From Tidjanibacter sp. (GTDB lineage: Bacteria; Bacteroidota; Bacteroidia; Bacteroidales; Rikenellaceae), in assembly GCA_017630115.1 (NCBI GenBank), contig JAGBVY010000061.1, positions 1 to 14,109 on the forward strand: 14,109 nt of DNA, given 5' to 3'. Within the stretch, counting starts at the first letter, position 1. Every line of letters begins with the position of its first letter. Under the pieces are notes generated by a model, which was not told where the DNA came from, did not search any database, and saw only the letters and a list, made by a program, of their open reading frames with translations. Of the stretch, positions 8,384-14,109 are shown piece after piece. The translations under genes and the position numbers were made by a program.

Positions 8384-8420
8384 AAAAAGCCCAACCGCAA
8401 TTGCGGTTGGGCTTTTTGTC
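8384..8420. terminator. Perfect palindromic bidirectional terminator
   Basis: Bases 8384-8417 form a perfect 34-nt palindrome: AAAAAGCCCAACCGCAA followed at once by its reverse complement. It has a G+C-rich core, a central AATT and a T5 run on each strand. It lies between two convergent genes, 20 bases after the DUF5723 stop and 25 bases from the stop of the U32 gene, so it can end transcripts from both sides. Confidence 0.92.
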
Positions 8421-8442
8421 TGCCTATTTGGCCAAGCTGACG

Positions 8443-9690
8443 CTACTTATTTTCAACATATTTGTAGAGCCTGTCGCCACGATGCACCTGTTGTGGCAAC
8501 TTAACCGAACACTTGCGGCCTTGCAGGGCCACCTCGGCGGGTTTCTCATCGACCCATATCTGGTCGGGCTTAAACTCCACCGCACCAGTGGTCTCGCCCG
8601 AAATCAGAATCTTCTGACCAAGCTCCAAGGGCGACGCCTCAACCAATATCTCGGCCACCTTAGCCTTTTTGAATACGTTGGTCACACGACCCACATAGAC
8701 CTTCTTCACCGTGGCCGACGAGCCGTAGTTTTGACTCAGCTCCACAACGGGCTGATTGAGATAGTAGCCTCCCCAGAAACCTCTATTGAAGACGGTTGAG
8801 AGTTCCTCCTTCCACTTAGCCACACGCTCAGGGGTAAATGAACCGTGCTCAATGGCCCTCAGCGCCCTATCGTAGCACTCCACCACCCTCTTTACATACT
8901 CGGCCGGGCGTGCACGGCCCTCAATTTTGAGCACCCTCACACCAGCATCGACAAACCTATCCAAGAAGTCGATAGTACAGAGGTCTTTGGGCGAGAGTAG
9001 GTAGGTACCCTCGGCGTGGAGTTCCTCGCCAGTGTCCCTATCGACAAGTTTGTAGGCGTGGCGACAAATCTGACGACAAGCACCTCTATTGGCCGAACAA
9101 CCTGTGGCGTGGAGCGAGAGGTAGCACTTACCGCTGACACTCATACAGAGCGCACCGTGGGCAAACATCTCAATCTTCACCTTCTGACCATTGGGGCCAC
9201 AGATGTCGTCACGCTCAATGCGGTCATAGACACCCCTGACCTGCTCCAACGAGAGCTCACGCGCCAAAACCACCGTGTCGGCCCACTGGGAGTAGAACCT
9301 CACAGTCTCGCTGTTGGATATGGATAGCTGGGTGGAGATGTGTACTTCAAGCCCCTTGGAACGGGCATACAAAATGGCAGCCTGATCGCTCACAATGACA
9401 GCATCGACCCTCTCCTCAGCGGCCCTGTCGAGCAGAGCGTGGAGGGTGTCAATCTCGTCTTCATAAACCACCGTATTGACCGTCAAGTAGGCCTTCTTGC
9501 CGTGCTCGTGGGCTATGGCCACAATTTTGGCCAAATCGTCGAGTGTGAAGTTGGCAGCCGAGGCCGAACGCATATTGAGCTGACCCACTCCAAAATAGAC
9601 CGAGTCGGCTCCTGCCGCTATGGCTGCGTGCAAAGCCTCGTAGCACCCACAAGGTGCCATAATTTCAATATCGGAACGTTTTATTGCCAT
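8443..9690 (-). CDS. U32-family protein, TrhP/RlhA/UbiU-like putative RNA-hydroxylation factor
   Basis: A 415-residue U32-family protein, often annotated as a collagenase-like protease. The N-terminal TIM-barrel-like part starts with IEIMAPCGCYEALHAAIAAG (8-27) and AGADSVYFG (26-34). The U32 signature is KIEMFAHGALCMSVSGKCYLS (172-192). Cysteines 182, 189, 205 and 238 (the last in SPKDLCTI) have the spacing seen for Fe-S ligands in UbiU-type members; C198 and C209 are further candidates. The C-terminal beta domain (about 330-412, YVGRVTNVF onward, with GDRLYKY near the end) matches the U32 C-terminal module of TrhP. In E. coli, TrhP (YegQ) makes 5-hydroxyuridine in tRNA and RlhA hydroxylates 23S rRNA. 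By length and C-terminal domain this one looks nearer TrhP, but I leave the symbol empty. It starts 32 bp after the polyprenyl synthase stop on the same strand, so they are likely co-transcribed. A true protease role is poorly supported for this family. Confidence 0.85.
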   Translation of the reverse strand: MAIKRSDIEIMAPCGCYEALHAAIAAGADSVYFGVGQLNMRSASAANFTLDDLAKIVAIAHEHGKKAYLTVNTVVYEDEIDTLHALLDRAAEERVDAVIVSDQAAILYARSKGLEVHISTQLSISNSETVRFYSQWADTVVLARELSLEQVRGVYDRIERDDICGPNGQKVKIEMFAHGALCMSVSGKCYLSLHATGCSANRGACRQICRHAYKLVDRDTGEELHAEGTYLLSPKDLCTIDFLDRFVDAGVRVLKIEGRARPAEYVKRVVECYDRALRAIEHGSFTPERVAKWKEELSTVFNRGFWGGYYLNQPVVELSQNYGSSATVKKVYVGRVTNVFKKAKVAEILVEASPLELGQKILISGETTGAVEFKPDQIWVDEKPAEVALQGRKCSVKLPQQVHRGDRLYKYVENK

Positions 9691-9722
9691 AGAAATAATT
9701 GCTCTTCCTGTTTTATAATAGG

Positions 9723-10697
9723 TTAGCTTTTACGACCCAACAGGCTCTGCGCCAACTCAGCCAAAGGCTCAACACGCTCACGAGCCACTTGCAAACTATC
9801 CAAAGCCTCCATTGCACGCGAGAAGTGAAGTTCAATCTCGCGCTCGGCAATGGCCCTAACGCCAAGTCTATCGTAAATCTCCAACACGGAGGCTATCTTC
9901 TGTTGCGACTCCATTGCACCATTATCGAGCAAGGCTTGCAACTGCTTGCGGGTGACACTATCGGCCTCGGTGAGGGCGGTGAGCATCAGAAAACTCTTCT
10001 TACCTTCGAGGATATCACCACCGATGGGCTTGCCCAACTTCTCCTCTGTGCCGTAGGCGTCCAGAAGGTCGTCTTGCAGTTGGAAGGCTATACCGAGCTC
10101 GGTAGCAAACGAGAAGAGGTGCTGACGCGAGAGGGTATCGGCCCCTCCCTGAATAGCGCCAATCATTGTTGCGCCAGCCAAGAGGGCGGCAGTCTTTTTG
10201 TCAATCATCGACATATACTCCTCCATCGTCACGTCGTTGCGACGCTCAAACTCCATATCGACCTGCTGACCCTCACAGACGGCAAGGGCAGTGTAGTTGA
10301 AACAACCCAACACTGCGGGCAGATAGTCCACAGGGGTCTGTTGGAGCAGTTTGTAGGAGTAAATCATCATCGCATCGCCCGAGAGCAATGCAGCATTGGT
10401 GCCCCACTTGCCATAGACCGAAGGTTTGCCTCGACGCACTACGGCATTGTCCATAACATCGTCGTGGAGCAGAGTGAAAGTGTGGAATACCTCCAAGGCT
10501 GCCGCTGCGGGTAGTGCGGCCAAGGCGTTGTCCGAAAAGACGTTGCAGGCCAATACGGTCAGCATAGGACGTAGGCGCTTGCCACCCGCCGCAAGCGAGT
10601 AGATTATGGGCTGGTAGAGCGAGTGTGGCGAGCCGTCCACATCGAGATTATCCATATAGTCGGCCACACATTTTTGTAGTTCGTGCAGAGAATACAT
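9723..10697 (-). CDS. Short-chain trans-polyprenyl diphosphate synthase (FPP/GGPP-type)
   Basis: A 324-residue isoprenyl diphosphate synthase that condenses IPP with allylic diphosphates; Mg2+ is held by two Asp-rich motifs. GGKRLRP (38-44) binds diphosphate, the first motif is DDVMD (79-83) followed by RRGKPSVYGKWG, and the second is DDLLD in FQLQDDLLD (205-213). GQQVDME (143-149), the KT pair (168-169) and GKPIGGDILEGKKS (222-235) are also in place, so the enzyme looks fully active. Phe 75 is the fifth residue before the first DDxxD, a bulky stop that usually limits products to about C15-C20, and the first motif has no two-residue insertion. This fits an archaeal-type GGPP/FPP synthase better than a long-chain menaquinone side-chain enzyme, but chain length from sequence is inference. 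It is the first gene of a probable two-gene operon with the U32 gene and is divergent from the ROK kinase gene. Confidence 0.93.
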   Translation of the reverse strand: MYSLHELQKCVADYMDNLDVDGSPHSLYQPIIYSLAAGGKRLRPMLTVLACNVFSDNALAALPAAAALEVFHTFTLLHDDVMDNAVVRRGKPSVYGKWGTNAALLSGDAMMIYSYKLLQQTPVDYLPAVLGCFNYTALAVCEGQQVDMEFERRNDVTMEEYMSMIDKKTAALLAGATMIGAIQGGADTLSRQHLFSFATELGIAFQLQDDLLDAYGTEEKLGKPIGGDILEGKKSFLMLTALTEADSVTRKQLQALLDNGAMESQQKIASVLEIYDRLGVRAIAEREIELHFSRAMEALDSLQVARERVEPLAELAQSLLGRKS

Positions 10698-10732
10698 AGG
10701 CGTTTGTGTCGTTTGTTGGTATCAAATTTGTG

Positions 10733-10740
10733 CAAATATA
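10733..10740 (-). promoter_or_regulatory. -7 element for the polyprenyl synthase operon
   Basis: On the minus strand this reads TATATTTG, an exact TAnnTTTG match, 35 bases before the polyprenyl synthase ATG. The -33 position does not show TTTG (it reads near CGGG), so only half the promoter is convincing. It is back-to-back with the ROK promoter, the two -7 boxes lying about 33 bp apart on opposite strands. Confidence 0.55.
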
Positions 10741-10749
10741 CGTTTTTAC

Positions 10750-10780
10750 TTTGTGATTTCCCGAAAAAAGGGTATTTTTG
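10750..10780 (+). promoter_or_regulatory. Consensus Bacteroidota promoter for the ROK kinase gene
   Basis: TTTG (10750-10753), exactly 19 nt, then TATTTTTG (10773-10780) matches the primary sigma factor consensus of the phylum (TTTG, 19-20 nt, TAnnTTTG) at all fixed positions. Transcription should start roughly 5-8 bases further on, giving a 5'-UTR of about 60 nt that is A-rich just before the ATG and lacks a Shine-Dalgarno sequence, as usual here. Confidence 0.8.
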
Positions 10781-10847
10781 AGATTGGAAAATCCATTTTA
10801 TACGCAAATAAATTTTCATCAACAATAACAAAAGCTAAAAATTCACA

Positions 10848-11891
10848 ATGAAAAAACAACTTACCATAGGTATTGATGTTGGTGGCACCAACACCGTACT
10901 TGGCCTGATTGACCGCGAAGGAAACTGCCTTGCACGCACCGAATTCCACACCCAGCGCTCTACCAACGAGGATGGCCCTGTATTCTTCGACGAGTATATG
11001 GAGCTGCTCTATGCTGCCATTGAGCGCCTTTTGGAGGTTGCCCCCGAGGATGGCAAAGTTGAGGGTATTGGTATTGGTGCGCCCAACGCCAACTTCTACA
11101 AGGGTGCTATCATCAACGCCGCCAACCTCACTTGGAAAGACCGCTCGAAACCCTCGAAAGAGACCCTCGGCGAGTTTGAGAAACAGAATCGCTGCGAGGT
11201 GGTCAAACTGCTCAAAAAGCGCTTCCCTGCAATCAAGGCTATCGCTATGACCAACGACGCCAACGCTGCCGCTCTGGGCGAATTGTACTATGGTGGAGGT
11301 AAGAGCCTCAAACGCAAAGATCTCGTGGAGGTAACACTCGGCACAGGTTTGGGTAGCGGTTTTGTTAGCAATGGCGACATCATCTATGGTCACAACAGCT
11401 TTGCCGGCGAGCTTGGCCACCTTATCGTTGAGCCCAATGGTCGCAACTGCGGCTGTGGCAACAACGGTTGCTTGGAGACCTACGCCTCGGCTACCGGTAT
11501 CCGCCGTACGGCTCTGAACCTCATCGACAACACCGGCACCCCCAGCTCGCTGCGTAAGATTGAGCGCGACAAACTCACCGCCAAGGATGTGAGCATTGCT
11601 GCCGCTGCCGGCGACAAACTCGCTTTGGAGGTGTGGGACATCACCGGCCACTACTTGGCTCTCGGTGTTGCAGCCGCCACCGCCATCACTTGCCCCGAGG
11701 CTGTATTCTTGTTTGGTGGACCTACCAAGGCAGGCGACCTGCTGATGAATCCTTTGAAGAAATACTTGGACAAGTATATGCTAGCAGCTATGAAGGATAC
11801 GAAGGTTATGTTCTCCAAACTCGGCGAGGACGCAGCCATCTTGGGTGCATCGGCTCTGGCTCTGAATGCCATTGCTGCGCTGAAAAAGTAG
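10848..11891 (+). CDS. ROK-family sugar kinase, probable glucokinase
   Basis: A 347-residue cytoplasmic kinase, most likely phosphorylating glucose with ATP to feed glycolysis. The N-terminal phosphate-binding motif is IGIDVGGTNTVLGL (7-20). The sugar-binding and catalytic segment MTNDANAAALGE (134-145) carries the catalytic base Asp 137. GTGLGSG (165-171) is the second phosphate loop. The ROK signature around 186-214 holds Glu 188, His 191 and the zinc-binding cysteines 201, 203 and 208 (NCGCGNNGCLE, 200-210). FLFGGPTKAGD (288-298) contributes to the adenosine pocket. There is no N-terminal helix-turn-helix, so it is a kinase and not a ROK repressor. An insertion near 96-126 (DRSKPSKETLGEFEKQNRC and after) lengthens it slightly beyond the common 300-320. 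It is monocistronic by its own promoter and terminator. Fructokinase or N-acetylmannosamine kinase activity cannot be excluded. Confidence 0.92.
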   Translation: MKKQLTIGIDVGGTNTVLGLIDREGNCLARTEFHTQRSTNEDGPVFFDEYMELLYAAIERLLEVAPEDGKVEGIGIGAPNANFYKGAIINAANLTWKDRSKPSKETLGEFEKQNRCEVVKLLKKRFPAIKAIAMTNDANAAALGELYYGGGKSLKRKDLVEVTLGTGLGSGFVSNGDIIYGHNSFAGELGHLIVEPNGRNCGCGNNGCLETYASATGIRRTALNLIDNTGTPSSLRKIERDKLTAKDVSIAAAAGDKLALEVWDITGHYLALGVAAATAITCPEAVFLFGGPTKAGDLLMNPLKKYLDKYMLAAMKDTKVMFSKLGEDAAILGASALALNAIAALKK

Positions 11892-11912
11892 AACTATCGC
11901 AAACCGCATAAG

Positions 11913-11946
11913 GCAAAAGGCTGCCCACAGAGGGCCGCCTTTTTGC
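11913..11946 (+). terminator. Rho-independent terminator after the ROK kinase gene
   Basis: GCAAAAGGCTGCCC (11913-11926) pairs with GGGCCGCCTTTTTGC (11932-11946) around loop ACAGA, with one T/C mismatch and one extra T. The T5 run is inside the 3' arm. It begins 22 bases after the stop codon and separates the kinase gene from the aldehyde dehydrogenase gene. Confidence 0.85.
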
Positions 11947-12018
11947 TTATTTTGGAGTGTGCGCCACCCCCACCTCCATTTTCGACAACAACACAGACAC
12001 TAGCATAGATTTTCGACT

Positions 12019-13392
12019 ATGAATCAACTGACCGAGTTTTTGGGTGCTAAGGTAGAGGCACAAAAAGAGTATTTTCGCTCGGGAGCAACCCTCCCCTACA
12101 AGTTTCGCATCGAGCAACTCAAACGCTTGGATGAGGCTCTGAGCGACTGGGAACAGCCTCTGTGTGAGGCTCTTTGGCACGACCTCCACAAATCCTATGA
12201 GGAGGCCACCCTCACCGAGTTGAGCATCATTAGGAGCGAGATTCGCGACCAGATGCACAACCTTAGGCGTTGGATGCGCCCACGCAGACTTCGCTCGCCA
12301 CTGAAAATGTTTCCCTCCACCACCCGCCTCCACACTCAGCCACTTGGCACAGCCCTCATCATAGCCCCTTGGAACTACCCCGTGCAGCTGCTCCTCAACC
12401 CACTTGTGGGGGCTATTGCGGCAGGCTGCACCGCTGTGGTCAAAACTTCGCCCTATGTGCCTCGTGTGTCGCAGGTGTTGGTGCAGATGATTGCAAGCAC
12501 CTTCGACGAGAAGTATGTTATGGCCATCGACGGCCACCGCGATGTCAATACAGCCCTGCTCGAACTCCACTTCGACCTGATATTCTTCACCGGCTCGCCC
12601 ACACTCGGCCAGAGAGTGATGGAGGCCGCCGCACGCAACCTCACCCCGGTGGTGTTGGAGTTGGGAGGCAAGAGCCCTTGCGTGGTGGCCGAGGGGGCAG
12701 ATGTAAAGATTGCCGCACGACGCATAGCTTGGGGCAAGAGTCTTAATGCCGGTCAGACCTGTATAGCTCCCGACTATCTGCTGATTCACTCCTCACTCAA
12801 AGAGGAGTTTGTGGAGGAGTACCGCCAGGCCCTTCTTATGCTCCACGGCGAGGATGCAAGCCAGAGCCAACACTACGGTAGGCTGGTAAGTCCCAAGGCC
12901 TACGAGCGTGTGAGCGGCTATCTTGCCGACGGTAGGGTCGTTGTGGGCGGAGCGTGCAAACCCGATGAGAGGTATATAGAGCCAACTCTATTGGAGGTAA
13001 CTAGCCCCAATGTGGCCGTTATGCAGGAGGAGATTTTCGGCCCTGTGCTGCCACTTCTGACCTACGAGCACAAGGAGGAGGTTGTGGAATTTATCTCTTC
13101 GCGCCCCCACCCCTTGGCTCTCTACTATTTTGGTCCTCGTAAAGAGGGCAAAGAGTTGCTGCGACACACCCTCTCAGGAGGTGCTTGCATCAACGACACT
13201 ATTATGCACATTGTCAATCAGCACGCCCCCTTTGGAGGCGTAGGCCACTCGGGTATGGGCCGCTACCACGGCAAGGAGAGCTTCTTGGCCTTTTCACACC
13301 AGCGCACCGTAGTCACCACACCTACCATCATAGATTTACCTCTGCGCTATATGCCCTACAAACTATTCGGCCTGATTAAACGATTGCTGTAA
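12019..13392 (+). CDS. NAD(P)-dependent aldehyde dehydrogenase, class-3-like
   Basis: A 457-residue enzyme oxidising aldehydes to carboxylic acids, near the usual length of the ALDH3/YwdH branch, which lacks the N-terminal extension of class 1/2 enzymes. Seen motifs are APWNYP (116-121) with the oxyanion Asn 119, FFTGSPTLG (189-197) in the nucleotide fold, LELGGKSP (213-220) with general-base Glu 214, GQTCIAPDY (245-253) with nucleophile Cys 248, and EEIFGPVLP (337-345) with ribose-binding Glu 338. PFGGVGHSGMGRYHGKESF (404-422) is the conserved closing block. All catalytic residues are present. The common VKPSE cofactor motif reads VKTSPYVP here (141-148), so the residue that often sorts NAD from NADP is changed. 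The hydrophobic and basic tail (LPLRYMPYKLFGLIKRLL) resembles class-3 members that touch membranes. The substrate cannot be read from sequence. It probably forms its own unit after the kinase terminator; no exact promoter was found. Confidence 0.93.
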   Translation: MNQLTEFLGAKVEAQKEYFRSGATLPYKFRIEQLKRLDEALSDWEQPLCEALWHDLHKSYEEATLTELSIIRSEIRDQMHNLRRWMRPRRLRSPLKMFPSTTRLHTQPLGTALIIAPWNYPVQLLLNPLVGAIAAGCTAVVKTSPYVPRVSQVLVQMIASTFDEKYVMAIDGHRDVNTALLELHFDLIFFTGSPTLGQRVMEAAARNLTPVVLELGGKSPCVVAEGADVKIAARRIAWGKSLNAGQTCIAPDYLLIHSSLKEEFVEEYRQALLMLHGEDASQSQHYGRLVSPKAYERVSGYLADGRVVVGGACKPDERYIEPTLLEVTSPNVAVMQEEIFGPVLPLLTYEHKEEVVEFISSRPHPLALYYFGPRKEGKELLRHTLSGGACINDTIMHIVNQHAPFGGVGHSGMGRYHGKESFLAFSHQRTVVTTPTIIDLPLRYMPYKLFGLIKRLL

Positions 13393-13432
13393 AAGAGTTG
13401 GCAGACGTTAGCCGGTAGCGTTTTGAGGGAGG

Positions 13433-13526
13433 TTAGGGAACTTAGGGAATTTAGGGAATTTAGGGAGTGTAAGGAGTTTAGGGAATAGGGCCTATAAGCC
13501 CTATAAGCCCCATAGGCCCTTAAAGC
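13433..13526. repeat. Two adjacent 9-bp tandem arrays
   Basis: Six units of 9 bp run from 13433 to 13486: TTAGGGAAC, TTAGGGAAT, TTAGGGAAT, TTAGGGAGT, GTAAGGAGT, TTAGGGAAT. After AGGG, four more 9-bp units of a different sequence follow (13491-13526): CCTATAAGC, CCTATAAGC, CCCATAGGC, CCTTAAAGC. The second array also contains a 9-bp inverted repeat, AGGGCCTAT with ATAGGCCCT. No gene lies here. Copy number of such arrays is expected to vary between strains, which is inference. Confidence 0.8.
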
Positions 13527-13535
13527 ATTAGGTCG

Positions 13536-13563
13536 TTCGACGTTAGACCTTAGACGTTAGACA
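13536..13563. repeat. 28-bp repeat, perfect inverted copy of 1689-1716
   Basis: The core is three TTAGAC units with a 7-bp period (TTAGACC, TTAGACG, TTAGACA). The whole 28 bp, including the flanking TTCGACG, is the exact reverse complement of 1689-1716, about 11.8 kb away in the nadB-prfC gap. Identity stops at once on both sides. The role is unknown. Confidence 0.85.
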
Positions 13564-13584
13564 CACAGCCAAAGGCTGTGTTTT
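13563..13584 (+). terminator. Likely terminator for the aldehyde dehydrogenase transcript
   Basis: ACACAGCC (13563-13570), loop AAA, GGCTGTGT (13574-13581) form a perfect 8-bp hairpin followed by TTT. It lies 170 bases after the aldehyde dehydrogenase stop with no closer hairpin of this quality, so the transcript would carry the 9-bp arrays in its 3' end. The short T-run makes the call moderate. Confidence 0.55.
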
Positions 13585-13588
13585 GTGC

Positions 13589-13784
13589 CAAACAAAGGAG
13601 CGAGTCCGCAGGCATCGGAACGATGCATTTGTGAGGGTGGTGCTACCAAACGTTCGGAAGCACAAAAAAACGCATAGAAGCGAGCGAATTTTAGGCGCGG
13701 AGCAAGCTCCGTCTTGTGAGGGTGGTGCTACCCCAGCTTTCGGGAGAATAAAAAAACGCAGATAAGCGAGCGAATTTTAGGCGC
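13589..13784 (+). repeat. Tandem pair of structured repeats (copies A and B)
   Basis: Two direct repeats of about 70 bp, offset by 85-86 bp. Both contain TTGTGAGGGTGGTGCTACC (13629-13647 and 13714-13732), a short divergent loop, AAAAAAACGCA(T/G) and AAGCGAGCGAATTTTAGGCGC (ending 13698 and 13784). Each is preceded by a different perfect 6-bp hairpin: GCATCG/CGATGC in A (13612-13626) and CGGAGC/GCTCCG in B (13698-13711). Copy A has a second hairpin, GTGCTACC with GGAAGCAC (13640-13663, one A/A mismatch). The left end of A (13589-13611, CAAACAA then GCGAGTCCGCAG) closely matches bases 1-23, so these belong to the same family as the repeats at the prfC and gdhA stop codons. No coding potential is supported. 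Confidence 0.8.
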
Positions 13785-13879
13785 ACAAGAAAATCTCCCC
13801 CGCAGTTTGCTTACGCAAATGAGGGGGAGATTTATCGATGTGCAACGCCAAAGGCGCCGCTTATATGCGTTTTTTATTA
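13785..13879 (-). repeat. Structured repeat and probable terminator at the 3' end of gdhA (copy Y)
   Basis: The plus strand shows a perfect 11-bp outer stem, AAATCTCCCCC (13791-13801) with GGGGGAGATTT (13823-13833), and an internal loop GCAG (13802-13805) opposite TGA (13820-13822). The inner stem is TTTGC/GCAAA with loop TTAC. ATCGAT, a second imperfect hairpin (GCAACGCC to GGCGCCGC) and TATATGCGTTTTTTA follow, ending at the gdhA stop region. Read in the gdhA direction, the big stem is followed by TTTTCTTGT, so it may terminate gdhA. Its order of blocks is the same as at 1-94. Confidence 0.8.
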
Positions 13880-14109
13880 GATGACGCCCTGCTCCAACAT
13901 AGCCTGAGCCACCTTCATAAAGCCTGCAATGTTAGCACCCTTAACGTAGTCAACAGTGCCGTCGGCTTTCTCACCGAAGCGTACGCACTGCTCGTGGATG
14001 CTCTGCATAATGAAGTGGAGTTTGTCGTCAACCTCCTGAGCCGACCAGCTGAGATGAGCAGCGTTCTGAGTCATCTCCAAGCCCGAGGTAGCAACGCCAC
14101 CAGCGTTTA
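13877..14109 (-). CDS. gdhA: NADP-type glutamate dehydrogenase, C-terminal part (cut by the window edge)
   Basis: The last 76 codons of a hexameric glutamate dehydrogenase, which interconverts 2-oxoglutarate plus ammonium and glutamate and links carbon to nitrogen metabolism. The visible part starts with NAGGVATSGLEMTQNAAHLSW, a highly conserved block of the NADP-dependent family, and ends with YVKGANIAGFMKVAQAMLEQGVI, almost the same as the end of the E. coli enzyme. The frame is open to the window edge, so the start and the nucleotide-binding domain lie outside; the TTG and ATG codons within the visible part are internal. The stop TAA is followed at once by a structured repeat. Confidence 0.95.
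   Translation of the reverse strand, partial: NAGGVATSGLEMTQNAAHLSWSAQEVDDKLHFIMQSIHEQCVRFGEKADGTVDYVKGANIAGFMKVAQAMLEQGVI

Noticed and set aside
13583..13765. 60-codon open frame across the repeat cluster
   Set aside because: It runs through repeated hairpin DNA, and its sequence is just a translation of the repeats with no family resemblance.
13589..13833. CRISPR-like array
   Set aside because: The repeats are about 70 bp with imperfect copies and internal hairpins, there are only two tandem copies, there is no regular spacer pattern and no cas genes are present.

Overview
The window is a piece of chromosome from a member of the Bacteroidota, most likely the order Bacteroidales and possibly an Alistipes-like (Rikenellaceae) gut bacterium. 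The case rests on three things. A textbook Bacteroidota promoter (TTTG, 19 nt, TATTTTTG) precedes the ROK kinase gene. The two exported proteins are of Bacteroidales type. Shine-Dalgarno-like sequences are generally absent. The family-level placement is inference. Most of the window is ordinary core metabolism, with ten protein genes (nine complete and one cut by the right edge) and no RNA gene that I can support.

Layout from left to right. An unusual repeat element fills the first 92 bases and runs into the stop codon of prfC (peptide chain release factor 3, minus strand). Upstream of prfC on the same strand lies nadB (L-aspartate oxidase), separated by 76 bp of low-complexity repeats. A housekeeping-type Xer tyrosine recombinase gene is divergent from nadB and ends in a strong terminator. 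Next comes a two-gene plus-strand unit: a large repeat-built lipoprotein of unrecognised family and a DUF5723-type predicted outer-membrane protein. A perfect 34-nt palindromic bidirectional terminator separates them from a convergent minus-strand pair, a U32-family protein (TrhP/RlhA/UbiU-like) preceded by a short-chain polyprenyl diphosphate synthase. Divergent from that pair is a ROK-family sugar kinase (probable glucokinase) with its own promoter and terminator, followed by a class-3-like aldehyde dehydrogenase. A 484-bp gene-free stretch full of repeats then leads to the C-terminal 76 codons of NADP-type glutamate dehydrogenase (gdhA, minus strand).

The coding part shows no defence system, phage or transposon. 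The real novelty candidate is non-coding. A family of structured repeats appears at the left edge (1-94) and again, in several variants, in the gap between the aldehyde dehydrogenase gene and gdhA (13589-13879). Two members sit directly against the stop codons of prfC and gdhA in the same orientation. They share a fixed internal loop (GCAG opposite TGA) and a fixed boundary (TAAAAAACGCATATA when read in the gene direction), while both helices around the loop have changed sequence and kept pairing. That pattern points to a selected nucleic-acid structure, as 3'-UTR/terminator or as a non-autonomous mobile repeat. A second repeat type, a 28-bp perfect inverted copy made of 7-bp TTAGAC units, links the nadB-prfC gap to the same right-hand intergenic region.
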